DNA of 64,000 nt. Origin: Antilocapra americana. Taxonomy: Eukaryota; Chordata; Mammalia; Artiodactyla; Antilocapridae. The stretch is from assembly GCA_007570785.1 (NCBI GenBank), contig ML661885.1, positions 34,777,906 to 34,841,905 of the forward strand. The letters are read 5' to 3'. The position numbers and the translations under genes were made by a program. Positions 26,549 through 37,440 of the stretch are shown one piece after another. The notes under the pieces are model-generated. The model was given only the letters and a program-made list of their open reading frames with translations, did not search any database and was not told where the DNA came from. How positions within the stretch are numbered: position 1 is the first letter of the stretch; each line of letters begins with the position of its first letter.

Positions 26549-28435
26549 TCCCAAAGGTATATTTTGGGGGAAAATAAACGAAGCCGTCTTTCAAGGATAA
26601 CTTGGCTATTTCAGAATAGGAAAGTGTTCCACTGAGAATTACACACTGGTCGGATATGTGTCAGTCCCGCCAGCCATTAGGTTCTTAATGCATGGAACAC
26701 AGTTTGAGATACAAATATCCATTTCACGGTGATTTAGGTATTTGGATAAATTCAGTGCTTTCTCCCCCACTTTTAATACAAGCTCTATTTCCATGAGTCA
26801 ATCATTTTTCCTGGCAAACTGACATGGAATTGCATTAAATAAAAAAGACATGGTGGTTGCACTTGCATAACTTCTTAGGAGATCAGGTGCTAACTCAACC
26901 AACTGGGGGTAGCTTCGAGTTACAGGGCATAGGGCTAGTGGGCTGAGGGATGTCACTACAGAGCCACTCCCTGAGAGGGGCAGCAGCTTCCAGCAGAGCT
27001 AAGTTAACTTGGGCTAAAGTTACCAGGTGGGATCTGTTCTTATAAAAAAGTTTCACTGAAGTAGATGTCCACACATACAAATAGCCCCATACTCCTTTTC
27101 CATGAATGAAATTTAGCTTCATTAACAGTAAGTGCTGGCATCTCAGGCTGCCACATGCACAAGAAATCAAAGGTTATCTATTCTTCTCAAATATGGTAAT
27201 GATCTAAAAATAGGGAAGTGATTTAGGAACTAAACAAAGCAACAGAGTTGGCTGTTTATAACCTGTGAATACACCAGTGTATGAATTCAGCAGACAACAA
27301 TTTGAAAATGAAGACATCACTAGAGCAAACCTTAATCCATATCACAATCAGACGAACTCAAATTAATCAATTAATGGAGCAGAGAGTCCAGGGTTCTATT
27401 CTATAGCAAAATACCCGAGAATTTGGGTGACATCTTTTTTTCGGACCATCGATAACATCAGCTGGTTGTCTTTTATAGGATAAAGACTTTTTAAATTGGG
27501 ATTTTCTTTGAAGCAAATTTATGATGTCCATTTGCCAGATGTGGTGATAGCCTATGGAAGCAGTATTTAGGAATGGAAGAGTAAGTTAAAAGTGATAGCT
27601 AAATGGGATCTTTTAAGTGGGGTTCTATTTTAGATAATTTTTACAAATGTATTCCCAGTAATGAATAATCACTACACAGTTAGGAAAAAAACCATTTCTC
27701 CTTTAAAATAATTAACTCCCAGTTTCCTTTTAGATTAGATTCAAGGTGATGCCTCAATTACATTACAGATAAAGGCATCATGACCACAACTTTATAGTTC
27801 TCTTTAAATATTTCAAGGTCCATTACCTCAGGGGGATTAAGTCCCTATGTGTTCCTCCAGAATGAGGGCCAATGGATGGAAGCTTCAGAAAATCACATTT
27901 CAGACCAAAATACAAAAAGAAACTTCTCGTTGTTTAATGAGAATGGCTTAGACTGAGCTCCACTGGGCATCAATCCTTCCAGCACGGTCTATATCAGCAA
28001 CTAAAAATGATTTTAAAAAGAGGCTAGGCTGGCAGCCCTTAGAACAGCCTCTTTACACTGCCAGGGCCCACTCCAGCATCTGGGGGTGACCATCAGCTAA
28101 GGCTCCCAGGCCCTGGGTTCTGAGAGGTCAGATGACTCTCCCAGCCCCACAGGGACCTGACTCAGCCCCTAGAGCCTCAGGGACAGGAGGTGTGGCCTCT
28201 GTTCTGTGCTGGAACCACTGGTCATGACTGAGCATGAGCTCTCTCAACAGCACAGGTCAGCAGAGGACACAAATGGCCCAGTCTGTTCTCCTCTGCCCTT
28301 ACTCCCCTTGCCATCGGCAAAATGTTTTGTAATCAATTGAAGATCCCATCCCTAATTAGTTAGGTCCCCTTTTGATGTTTTCAAGCTTGCTCAAAATTTC
28401 AAGCTCAGTGCTCTGTGATAACCTAGAGAAGTAGA
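26549..28435. other. Repeat-poor single-copy stretch
   Basis: About 1.9 kb without a recognised young or old transposon and without a credible ORF. It is AT-rich to about 27950 and GC-richer after that. It may hold conserved non-coding elements, which cannot be judged from one sequence. Confidence 0.45.
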
Positions 28436-28439
28436 ATGG

Positions 28440-28600
28440 CAGGTGGGTGGGAGGGAGGTGCAAGAGAGAGGAGGGGATATATGTGTGTATATATATAGCT
28501 AATTCACTTCCTTAGACAGCAGAAACTAACACAACATTATAAGGTAATCAAACTCCAATTTAAGAAAATAATTAAAGCATTTTAGAAAGCTTAAAAAAAA
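28440..28600 (+). mobile_element. Ruminant L1 3' end fragment
   Basis: GGAGGTGCAAGAGAGAGGAG, then GACAGCAGAAACTAACACAA and ATCAAACTCCAATTTAAG match the L1 3' UTR. Its A-rich end is part of the long direct repeat described separately. Confidence 0.75.
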
Positions 28601-28626
28601 CTTTGGCTCAAATCTATTCCTTGAGT
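28558..28626 (+). repeat. Long direct repeat, left copy
   Basis: This 69-base stretch is repeated at 28860-28925 with four single-base changes and a small indel in the A run. It brackets the compound SINE. Confidence 0.9.
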
Positions 28627-28859
28627 TGGACTTCCCTGATAGCTCAGTAAGTAAAGAATCCACCTGCAATGTAGGAGACCTCGGTTCAATCCCTGGGTGG
28701 GAAGACCCACTGGAGAAGGGATAGGCTACCCACTCCAGTATTCATGGACTTCCCTTGTGGCTCAGCTGATCCCCTAAAGAAGGGAAAGGCTACCCACTCT
28801 AATATTCTGTTCTAGAGAATTCCATGGACTGTATAGTCCATGGGGTCGCAAAGAGTCAG
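28627..28859 (+). mobile_element. Two-headed compound Bov-tA SINE with deletion
   Basis: A full head and Bov-A start run to about 28746, followed by a second head (ACTTCCCTTGTGGCTCAG) and a Bov-A body to GGGGTCGCAAAGAGTCAG. Most of the second head between GCTGAT and CCCCT is deleted. Confidence 0.88.
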
Positions 28860-28925
28860 ATTTAAGAAAAGAATTAAAGCATTTCAGAAAGCTAAAAAAA
28901 ATTGGCTCAAGTCTATTCTTTGAGT
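28860..28925 (+). repeat. Long direct repeat, right copy
   Basis: Matches 28558-28626; the shared text runs from ATTTAAGAAAA to CTTTGAGT. Confidence 0.9.
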
Positions 28926-28944
28926 GTATTTATAAACTGAAATC

Positions 28945-29065
28945 ATTCATTCAATAAGGACCTACTTGTGTCAGGCACTGTAGAAAGCACTGGGATTAAA
29001 GGGGTGAGCAAGATAGGGGTGGGCCCTGCCTTTCAAGGTGTTAACAGCCAAACACGGAAAGTATA
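28945..29065 (+). repeat. L2 LINE 3' fragment
   Basis: CATTCATTCAATAAGGACCT, TGTGTCAGGCACTGTAGAAA and GGTGAGCAAGATAG are the L2 3' end signature. Confidence 0.7.
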
Positions 29066-30456
29066 CACATAAACAAGTACTACTTGTCCCAGGATGGAAG
29101 GGACACGCTCTCTCACTAACACCCTCTCTCCAGCCTCCCTCTCCAAATGAGGTTGCATGAGGGAAATACGAGGCAGTATAGGAGCCTATGGCAGCAGCTT
29201 CTCACCCACTGGGGTGGACAAGGGGCTTGCCAGAGCCAGGGCCTTCTGGCTGAGACTGGAGGGAGGAGAGGGAAGGGGACTTGGGGAGAGAATGAGTGTG
29301 CCAAGCAGGACAAGCTTGAAGGCCAGCAGTCAAGAGAGCAAGGTATTTCTGAGGAAGCGGTAGAAGCTGCTCATGGCTGGTTTGTAGAGGATCGGGGGAG
29401 GGTGCCCAGCAATGAGGATGGAGCAGTGGGCCAGGGTCCCGCTGCTCCTTGGTGTGACTGTGGTGGAGCCACATTAACTTCCTTATAGAGGGAGTAAGGA
29501 AAACCCTGTCCCCAAGCACTGTAAGCAACCCACCCGATCCCAGGGCACGTCTCTTGTCTCTTCTTCAGGCAAAGCTCTGGACTTGCCAGACATCCCAGGT
29601 ACCGGCCCTCTCTGAACGCGTCCTGCACACAGCCTAGAGGTGATACTGGTGGCAGAGTCCCTCCACCCAGTCTCTCTGCCATTTCCACCTGGTTGCTAGG
29701 AAGCGTCACCCGAGACGGCGCCTGCGGACGAGTGGAGCGCTGCACAGCACAGCCTCCAGCCCCCTGGTTCTCATACCTGGATCACTCCCAGCAGAGAGAT
29801 GTGCGCAGGGACCTCACTGGGATGCGCCCCCCCCCCCCCCCCCGGCCACCGCTGTTCTCAGGGCATGGCCTCCTCTGGAGACAGAGAGGCTGGAGAGTGG
29901 GTGTTAGTGGGAGAGTATGTCCCTTCCACACCAGAAGGATTTTATCCTTGCTTTCCACATCCCCCTCCCCGGGGGTTGATTGGAAAGGACATTCTGAAAT
30001 GATAGATACTAATTCCAGCCTTTCTCCTGCACACCCCACCCCCAGGGTTGCTCGATATGCGGAGTGGGAGGTGGGGTGACGGTGCGGAGACAAGTCTAAG
30101 CGATGCCACCTCTGCATCTATACGGAGGGTCCCTGCCCATACCTCTGCATCACCCGGCTCACTAGTAGATGAAGAGAAAGCCTTCTCTGATTGCCTCTCC
30201 TACCATTGGCTCTGCGTCTCATGAATATATGTGCATGTTCAGGCCCACCCTCCCCTGCTTCTCAGAGCCGGCAGCTCTCCTGGAGTTTGCTTGGCACACA
30301 AAGCCCCCCAGGAACGCCCCACATCCTGAGAATAAGTGGATCACGTGTGGCCAAATATTCTTGGTAGGATCAGAGTGGCCATCCACTGGTGGCCACAGAT
30401 ACTGATGATTAGCTTTAGAGATAAACCTAGGAAAGAGAAGCTAGTTTTATGCAGCT
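29066..30456. other. GC-rich non-coding stretch
   Basis: Distinctly GC-rich compared with its surroundings, with scattered CpG around 29600-29740 and 30040-30110 and a C run at 29827-29843. Several overlapping frames of 100-128 codons on both strands look like a composition effect; none shows a recognisable protein. A promoter or unannotated exon cannot be excluded. Confidence 0.4.
29827..29843. repeat. Poly-C tract (17 C)
   Basis: Seventeen consecutive C after GATGCG. The minus strand is a G17 run able to form a quadruplex and prone to sequencing and length errors. Confidence 0.95.
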
Positions 30457-30469
30457 AAAAGTAAGATGA

Positions 30470-32215
30470 AATCAAAGAGGACACAAATAGATGGAGAAAT
30501 ATACCGTGTTCGTGGATTGGAAGAATCAATATAGTGAAAATGAGTGTACTACCCAAAGCAATCTATAGATTCAATGCAATTCCTATCAAGCTACCAGAGG
30601 TCTTCTTTAAATAATTAGAACAAATAATTTCACAATTTGTATGGAAATACAAAAAACCTCATATAGCCAAAGCAATCTTGAGAAAGAAAAATGGAACTGG
30701 AGGAATCAACCTACCTGACTTTAGGCTATACTACAAATCCACAGTCATTAAGACAGTATGGTACTGGCACAAAGACAGAAATATAGATCAATGGAACAAA
30801 ATAGAAAGCCCAGAGATAAATCCATGCATCTATGGACACCTTATCTTTGACAAAGGAGGCATGAATATATAATGGAGAAAAGACAATCTCTTTAACAAGT
30901 GGTGCTGGGAAAACTGGACAGCCACTTGTAAAAGAATGAAACTAGATCACTTTCTAACACCATACACAAAAATAAACTCAAAATGGATCAAAGATCTAAT
31001 CCTAAGACCAGAAACTATAAAACTCCTAGAGGATAACATAGGCAAAACACTCTCTGACATAAACCAAAGCGGGATCCTCTTATGACCCACCTCCCAGAAT
31101 ATGGGAAATAAAAGCACGAATAAACAAACGGGACCTAATTAAAATTAAAAGCTTCTGCACAACAAAGGAAACTATAAGCAAGGTGAAAAGGCAGCCTTCA
31201 GAATGGGAGAAAATAATAGCAAACGAAGCAACAGACAAACAATTAATCTCAAAAATATACAAGCAACTCCTGCAGCTCCATTCCACAAAAATAAACGACC
31301 CAATCAAAAAGTGGGCCAAAGAACTAAACAGACATTTCTCCAAAGAAGACATCAAAATGGCTAACAAACACATGAAAAGATGCTCAACATCACTCATTAT
31401 CAGAGAAATGCAAATCAAAACCACAATGAGGTACCACTTTACACCAGTCAGAATGGCTGCCATCCAAAAGTCTACAAGAAATAAATGCTGGAGAGGATGT
31501 GGAGAAAAGGGAACCCTCTTACACTGTTGGTGGGAATGCAAACTAGTACAGCCACTATGGAAAACAGTGTGGAGATTCCTTAAAAAAAACTGCAAATAGA
31601 CCTGCCATATGACCCAGCAATCCCACTGCTGGGCATACACACCGAGGAAACCAGAACTGAAAGAGCCACGTGTACCCCAATGTTCATCGCCGCATTGTTT
31701 ACAATAGCCAGGACATGGAAGCAACCTAGATGCCCATCAACTGATGAATGGATAAGAAAGCTGTGGTACATATACACAATGGAATATTACTCAGCATTAA
31801 AAAAAAATTCATTTGAATCAGTTCTACTCAGGTGGACGGAACTGGAGCCTATTATCCAGAGTGAAGTAAGCCAGAAAGAAAAACAACAATACAGTATACT
31901 AACGCATATATATGGAATTTAGAAAGATGGTAACGAGAACCCTGCATGCGAAACAGCAAAAGGAACACAGATGTATAGAACAGACTCGTGGACTCTGTGG
32001 AAGAGGGCAAGGGTGGGATGATATGGGAGAATGGCATTGAAACATGTTAATTATCATATGTGAAATCAATTGCCAGCCCAGGATTGATGCTCGGGGCTGG
32101 TGCACCGAGATGTCCCAGGGGGAGGGAATCAGGAGGGAGGAAGGAGGGGGGTTCTGGAGGGGGAGCATATGTAAACCCATGGCAGTTTCATGTCATTGTA
32201 TGAACAATAAAAAAA
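30470..32215 (+). mobile_element. 5'-truncated L1 LINE with intact 3' end
   Basis: About 1.75 kb from the late ORF2 region through the 3' UTR to an AATAAA-type poly-A tail. Perfect 13-bp target duplications AAAAGTAAGATGA at 30457-30469 and 32216-32228 show one insertion. It is clearly younger than the L1 at 5.6-6.9 kb. The ORF2 frame is broken by stops, so it cannot move on its own. Confidence 0.95.
31183..31599 (+). pseudogene. L1 ORF2 C-terminal remnant with zinc knuckle
   Basis: A 138-codon open stretch of L1 ORF2p. It keeps the C-terminal CX3CX7HX4C motif (Cys102, Cys106, His114, Cys119 of the open frame), typical of L1 ORF2. Polymerase and endonuclease domains are absent because of 5' truncation. 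Confidence 0.88.
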
Positions 32216-32357
32216 AAAAGTAAGATGAGTTTGGCAGAATCTGTACTCTAACTGATCGATTGTGAGCTAAGGAATGATAGTTTATTTTTTTAGGTGTGAT
32301 TATGGCATAATGGATGTATTAAAAAATAAGAGAGATCTTATCTTTCAGAAAGAAAAA

Positions 32358-32562
32358 CATGAAGTGGAAGTGTTAGTCACTCAGTCATGTCTGCCTCTTT
32401 GCAACCCCACCAAGCTCCTCTGTCCATGGAATTCTCCAGGCAAGAATACTGGAGTGAGTTGCCATTTCCTACTCCAGGGAATCTTCCCGACTCAGGGATT
32501 CAACTCGGGTCTCTTGAATCTCCTGCATTGCAGGCAGATTCTGTATATTCCCCAGGGAATGA
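32358..32562 (-). mobile_element. Bov-tA SINE
   Basis: The minus-strand body is clear from 32368. The head at the right ends degraded (TTCTGTATATTCCCCAGGGA). Confidence 0.86.
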
Positions 32563-32689
32563 AGGTATAAACTTTATTAATAAAATCCTATGTTATTCTA
32601 GGGTTTATTTCAACACAATGTGACAATGGAAGGAGAGTGGGTACTCATGTAGGTGAGACGAGCTTGGCATTAGCTTATGATTACTGAAC

Positions 32690-32845
32690 CTGTGATGGAG
32701 ATGGTTAGATGGCATCACCAACTCAATGCACATGAGTTTGAGCAAGCTCTGGGAGTTGGTGATGGACAGGGAAGCCTGGCATGCTACAGTCCATGGGGTC
32801 TCAAAGAGTCAGACTTGACTGAGCAACTGAACTGAATCAGACTGA
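32690..32845 (+). mobile_element. BovB LINE, last 150 bases
   Basis: GGCATCACCAACTCAATGCA through GAGCAACTGAACTGAATCAG is the BovB 3' terminus. Confidence 0.88.
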
Positions 32846-33770
32846 TGGAGATTCATAGTACATAAAAGTTATTATTAACACATTATATTCTAGACTTTTG
32901 TCTGTGTTTGACAAACACTGACTTTTGTCTGTGCTTCCCTACTGTGGAGTTTTAAAGTGCATCCTTGGTAAATACGCAAACTACTAGAGATGGTTAAGAT
33001 AACTGACATCCTTTAAAAATGCTTTAACAAATGTCATCTCACTAGATGAATAAAGGCAGAACAAAGTCTTCACGGTCCCTGATGAATTCAGCAAACCAAA
33101 GATTGCTTTTGAAAGACCTTCTGCTATGGATTATAGATAAGTGAAAAGTTGGGCTCAGAAAATTAAAATTAGATCACATACAAAGAAGGAAAAATCAGCA
33201 GAGATGACAAGTTGTATATATATTCTCTCTTGACAAAGATACTGTTAGATTCAAGACTGAACAACAAAAACACATTTATTTATCTTCTGAAAAGTTTTGA
33301 GTCCAATTCTCCCAGAGGGCAGAGATACAATTCCAGGGAGCCTCCAGACCTCCCAACTCAGTTTCTGAGTGAATAAGCAAGGACAGGAAACCTCTGAGTC
33401 ATTCTTTCTATCTCAGTGGTGGCAGGTCTGGTCCTCTAGATGGACACAAGTTTTATTATCAAAAGGATTGGAAACACCCATGCTTAAGCCTATTGTGTAG
33501 GGATGTGGCAGGATTCAGGAAGTGAATCCAAAGCCTCAGGCTGGGCTTGCTCTCAAAATGTCAGAGAAGTGAGAATCCAGCAGCTGGTCATTTCATTCTA
33601 AGTTAGAACTTAGATGTCCGTCACAATCCAAATTCTTAGTCCAGACTTCAGTAAAAACTATGCCAAGGTTTTCATGTCTTTCTTCAACTCCACTGAAGAG
33701 CTGAATTAACAGACAAGACAGATAGTGAGCACTCGAGCAAGTGGTCACTTTCTCTGGCCACCTTCAGGTA
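32846..33770. other. Non-coding DNA, nothing recognised
   Basis: No supported gene or repeat. Confidence 0.5.
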
Positions 33771-33774
33771 AGAC

Positions 33775-33990
33775 CAGAGTCTAACAGTGAACTACTGAGT
33801 GCCCTCTGGGCACCAAGCACTCCACCAATATCATCAAATATCGACCTCTGAGCTGTCACCTTTCCATTTTACAAATAAGGAAACCAAAGCCCAGAGAGGT
33901 TCAGAAAGTGACTCGAGGTCCTATAACTAGTAAGTTGCTCATCTTGGGTTTAAAACCAGATTTCTAACTAAAGAACCCAGGTCCTTCACC
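33775..33990 (+). repeat. MIR SINE
   Basis: TGAGTGCCCTCTGGGCACCA, CCATTTTACAAATAAGGAAA and CCCAGAGAGGTTCAGAAAGT are the MIR core in order, followed by TAACTAGTAAGTTGCTC and the antisense-type tail. Confidence 0.82.
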
Positions 33991-34324
33991 ACAGCACGAG
34001 CCCATCTTATTAAATACAACAGAGACTAAGAAAATATATCAGAGTATTTTTCTCTGGCTTTGGCCAGGTAAAGACATAACCCTTTCATTGATTCGTTGGG
34101 TAAGTCGTCTAGCTGTGTCCTTATCCCTCACTGCAGTTCACCTGTCTCCAGTGCTGTGAAATTTCCTTCCTTCCAGAAGTTCATCAGGGCTCCAATCTGG
34201 GATATGACAAAATCACTCATGCATTTAAAAACAGCCACTTGCCATGATGACTATTCTCAACAATACTGTATTTATTTAATACTAGATACATACCAAGAAA
34301 ATAGATTTCAGATGCCCTCACCAT

Positions 34325-34460
34325 ACACACAAAGTCGGTAACTGTACGAGGAAGTATGTTAACTAGTTTGACTATAATATCAACTTCACTGTACATGTAT
34401 ATCAAGTAATCATGTTGTATACCCTAAATATGTACAATTTTTATTAAAAATAAGAGATAA
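34325..34460 (+). mobile_element. Old L1 3' end
   Basis: GAAGTATGTTAACTAGTTTG, ATCATGTTGTATACCCTAAA and TATGTACAATTTTTATT match the end of an L1M-type 3' UTR. Confidence 0.75.
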
Positions 34461-35016
34461 AAAAGTTTTAATTAAAAAAATTAAAGTAACTACTTGCTCT
34501 TCGTGTAAACATGCACACTCAAACACACATTATTTTGGTGGATTAAAAGTCAGAAACTAAGAAAAAAGAATCCCTGAAGAGGATGCTTGTGATCATCAAA
34601 ACTAACTTTTGATTGGAATTCAGAAGAGAGGCCCATCTAAGGCAAAGGTGACCTGTTAACTTGCCAGAGAAACTGTGTTTTCCTGCCCTGGGAGGAAAGC
34701 ACCCGAGATCCATAGGTATCTGGGCCAGATGGCTGTGAATGCACTTACAATGTCCCTCTTAACCCTGAAGGACAGGTTCTTTGGCAGGAAAACTGAATAC
34801 AACCCTTTGGAAGGGTATAAATATTTCCTGCCCTAACTCCGTTAGTACCACAACCCTGCGGCTAATAATACTCTCAATGCAAAGACTGACCACAGTACTC
34901 AGAGCCCGTTACAGCCGTTATTTAAAGAGCATCTTTTCCGTGATGTAACTTTTATCCTAGCTGACCGTGCACATTTGAAGCTAAAATAAGCCAACTTGTT
35001 TCTTCTTCTCTGACAC
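34461..35016. other. Non-coding DNA, nothing recognised
   Basis: No supported gene or repeat. Confidence 0.5.
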
Positions 35017-35025
35017 TCACATGGG

Positions 35026-35238
35026 TACCGCTGCCGCCTAGGAGCTCAGTCATATCCGGCTGTGGCCCCGTGGGCTGTGGCCCGCCAGGCTCCTCTGACC
35101 GTGGGGGTTCTCCAGGCAGGAATACTGGAGTGAGTTACCATGCCCTCCTCCAGGGGATCTTCTCAGCCCAGGGATTGAATCCAGGTCTCTCGCATTGCAG
35201 GTGGATTCTCTACCATCTGAGCCTCCAGGGAAGCCCAA
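35026..35238 (-). mobile_element. Bov-tA SINE, CpG-rich and well preserved
   Basis: Target duplications TCACATGGG at 35017-35025 and 35239-35247 flank it. It retains several CpG sites, which suggests a relatively recent insertion. Confidence 0.94.
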
Positions 35239-35247
35239 TCACATGGG

Positions 35248-36330
35248 CAGGCTACCTTAAATGAAGTAATTCAAGTACTTCTTGCTTTTGAGTTCCATAT
35301 TATGTTCTTCAAGAAGCTAGCATCTATTAACCTTAGTATTCTGTTGTATTTTCTTCTGGAATTTCTCATGAATGGAGGTGACTAAATGCTTGTCTATGAT
35401 GCTAGGCCATAAGACATTCTTAGGTATAGTGAATTCCTTTATTTAATTGAACATGTGCAAAGGACAAATAATGACTATTCCCCACAGACATCTCACAGTG
35501 CTCTGAAGTCAGTGGCACAAATAGATAATAACTTATTTAATTAATTAAAGTAATTGCAATTAAGGGATCAAAGATTATACTTTTCTTAAAACAGAATCAT
35601 GGATTTTCCTATAATGTCACTCTCGCAAAACAACAGTGATTGCTTTGTGGTGGTATTTGTGGATTATAATTTCATAAATTATAATGATTTGTTTTCTCAT
35701 TATTGACAGATACGTTTTGAATAAGGAAGAGATCAAGAGAAAATGCAAAAAGAGTAAGTAGTATCTCCATATTCATACTGACTCTTATGCCATCACGGTA
35801 AATTTTGCTTATATTTACATCCAGACTTTTTTTAAATGGCATCTCTCACATATAGAAAAGCAGACAAAAGTTGGAGAACTGCAGACCTGGGAACAATGAG
35901 CCTTAAGGTATAACTGAACTCTGCAGGAGAGCTTCTAACCTACTAAAGATTTTTCTGGCTGCTTAGTCTATTTTGTTTGGATTTATTTGTTCTTAGATTT
36001 TTCAACCTATACTAGCATGTAATGCAGAAATTGCCAAGGATATTATCAATAATAAAATCTGAAGAATGATCCATGCCTTCAAATGAAAGCAGAAATCAAC
36101 TACTTTCATTGCTTTAAACATGTAGTTGGTTTTTAGTGTCCTAACATAATACTATGTTGTTTAACACTGTTGTAGACCAAGACTTTCTATATAGGAAGAT
36201 TTTCCAGATAATTGTTTTAATTATGTGTTACTTTGATATATTTTTTGAAAGTGCATTATTTTATGTAGTAGCTCAGTGAGCATATATATCTGGGTCATAA
36301 ATACAAACACCAACTAAATGAATACATCAA
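35248..36330. other. AT-rich single-copy stretch
   Basis: No ORF or clear transposon. Position 35527-35570 holds clustered TAAT/ATTA cores (TTTAATTAATTAAAGTAAT), a composition that homeodomain proteins can bind. Confidence 0.45.
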
Positions 36331-36612
36331 GGACTTACCTGGTGGTCCAGTGGTAGAGAATCTGCCTGCCAATGCAGAGGACACAGGTTCAATCCCTGGT
36401 CTGGGAAGATTCCACACACTGCAGGGCAACAAAACTTGTGAGCCACACAACTACTGAAGCTGTGTGCCTAGAGCCTGTGCTCTGTAACAAGAGAAGCCAC
36501 TGCAATGAGAAGCCCACACATCCCAACTAGAGAGCAGCCTCTGCACACCACAGCTAAAAAACAGCCTGAGTGCAGCAACGAAGACCCAGCGCAACCAAAT
36601 TAATTTTAAAAA
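36331..36612 (+). mobile_element. CHR-like tRNA-Glu SINE
   Basis: Head GGACTTACCTGGTGGTCCAG followed by the long body with GAGCCTGTGCTCTGTAACAA, GAAGCCACTGCAATGAGAAG and AACGAAGACCCAGCGCAACC. This body differs from Bov-A and fits the cetartiodactyl CHR family. Confidence 0.8.
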
Positions 36613-37285
36613 TCAACACATCAGAAACCAGCGACAGTCTCACTGCTTACATTGCAATAGCTTACAGGGTTTTATGGATGTTTAGCCAATATATTAGATA
36701 ACTTCAAACTCACATGCAATTGATGTGTCCACCATGTCCCCACCACTGCCAGACTGTCAGCTGCGGCTTCTTAGTGCTGGAAGAGGGTCTTCCTTATTGC
36801 CATTTCCATCCTGTGGCAGAAGAGAAAAATAGGTAACTGAGCTTGTTAGAATTTGTTTAAAATAAAACCACATAGATCATTTAAGGAACTCTGCAGTGAA
36901 TAAGGTACCACAGTTTCAGTGCATAAACCATGTTAGGTCCATCAACTCCCATGCTCTAAAGTCAAAGACAGTAGGACCATGACTGCATTCTTAAGAACCT
37001 CACCACAGTGGCTAATACCTAACTGGTACTCAGTATATATGTGCTGAATGACTAAATAAATGTGCAGCTTGGCACTTATTTAACTGTTCTGAAACTTAAA
37101 CGTGGATTCCACCTAAATTGTTGCTGAGTGTCCTTGGAAAGTGAGAAAGTGTGTGCAAAACACATTTATATGCTTGACACATAACATAATAGGTGTTCAA
37201 TAATACTACATGAATCAGTGTTTTCCTCATCTATGATGCTGTTTGCTTATTTCTAAAAATGATTTTCATTTGTTAAAGTATTTTC
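36613..37285. other. Non-coding DNA, nothing recognised
   Basis: A weak MIR- or L2-type tail (GTGCTGAATGACTAAATAAA, near 37040) is the only hint of a repeat. Confidence 0.45.
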
Positions 37286-37287
37286 AG

Positions 37288-37440
37288 AGGCTGCATGGTA
37301 TAATGGTAAAACCACTTCATCAAGACTGAGAGTACCAAGTTCAAGTCCTGGGTTTTTCACATATTATCTAACTCTGGCCATAAGCAGTTAACATAATTTC
37401 TCAGAACCTCAGTTCCTCTGTGGGCAAATGGAAATAATTA
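37288..37440 (+). repeat. MIR SINE, head and centre
   Basis: GGCTGCATGGTATAATGGTA is the tRNA-like start, followed by AGTTCAAGTCCTGGG and CCTCAGTTCCTCTGTGGGCA. The tRNA-like start is not a functional tRNA. Confidence 0.8.

Noticed and set aside
29147..30117. Several overlapping 100-128 codon frames on both strands
   Set aside because: Overlap in multiple frames and strands, low-complexity proline/arginine text, no recognised domain. Treated as a composition effect.
37288..37345. Possible tRNA gene
   Set aside because: The sequence is the tRNA-like head of a MIR SINE; boxes are diverged and no cloverleaf closes.
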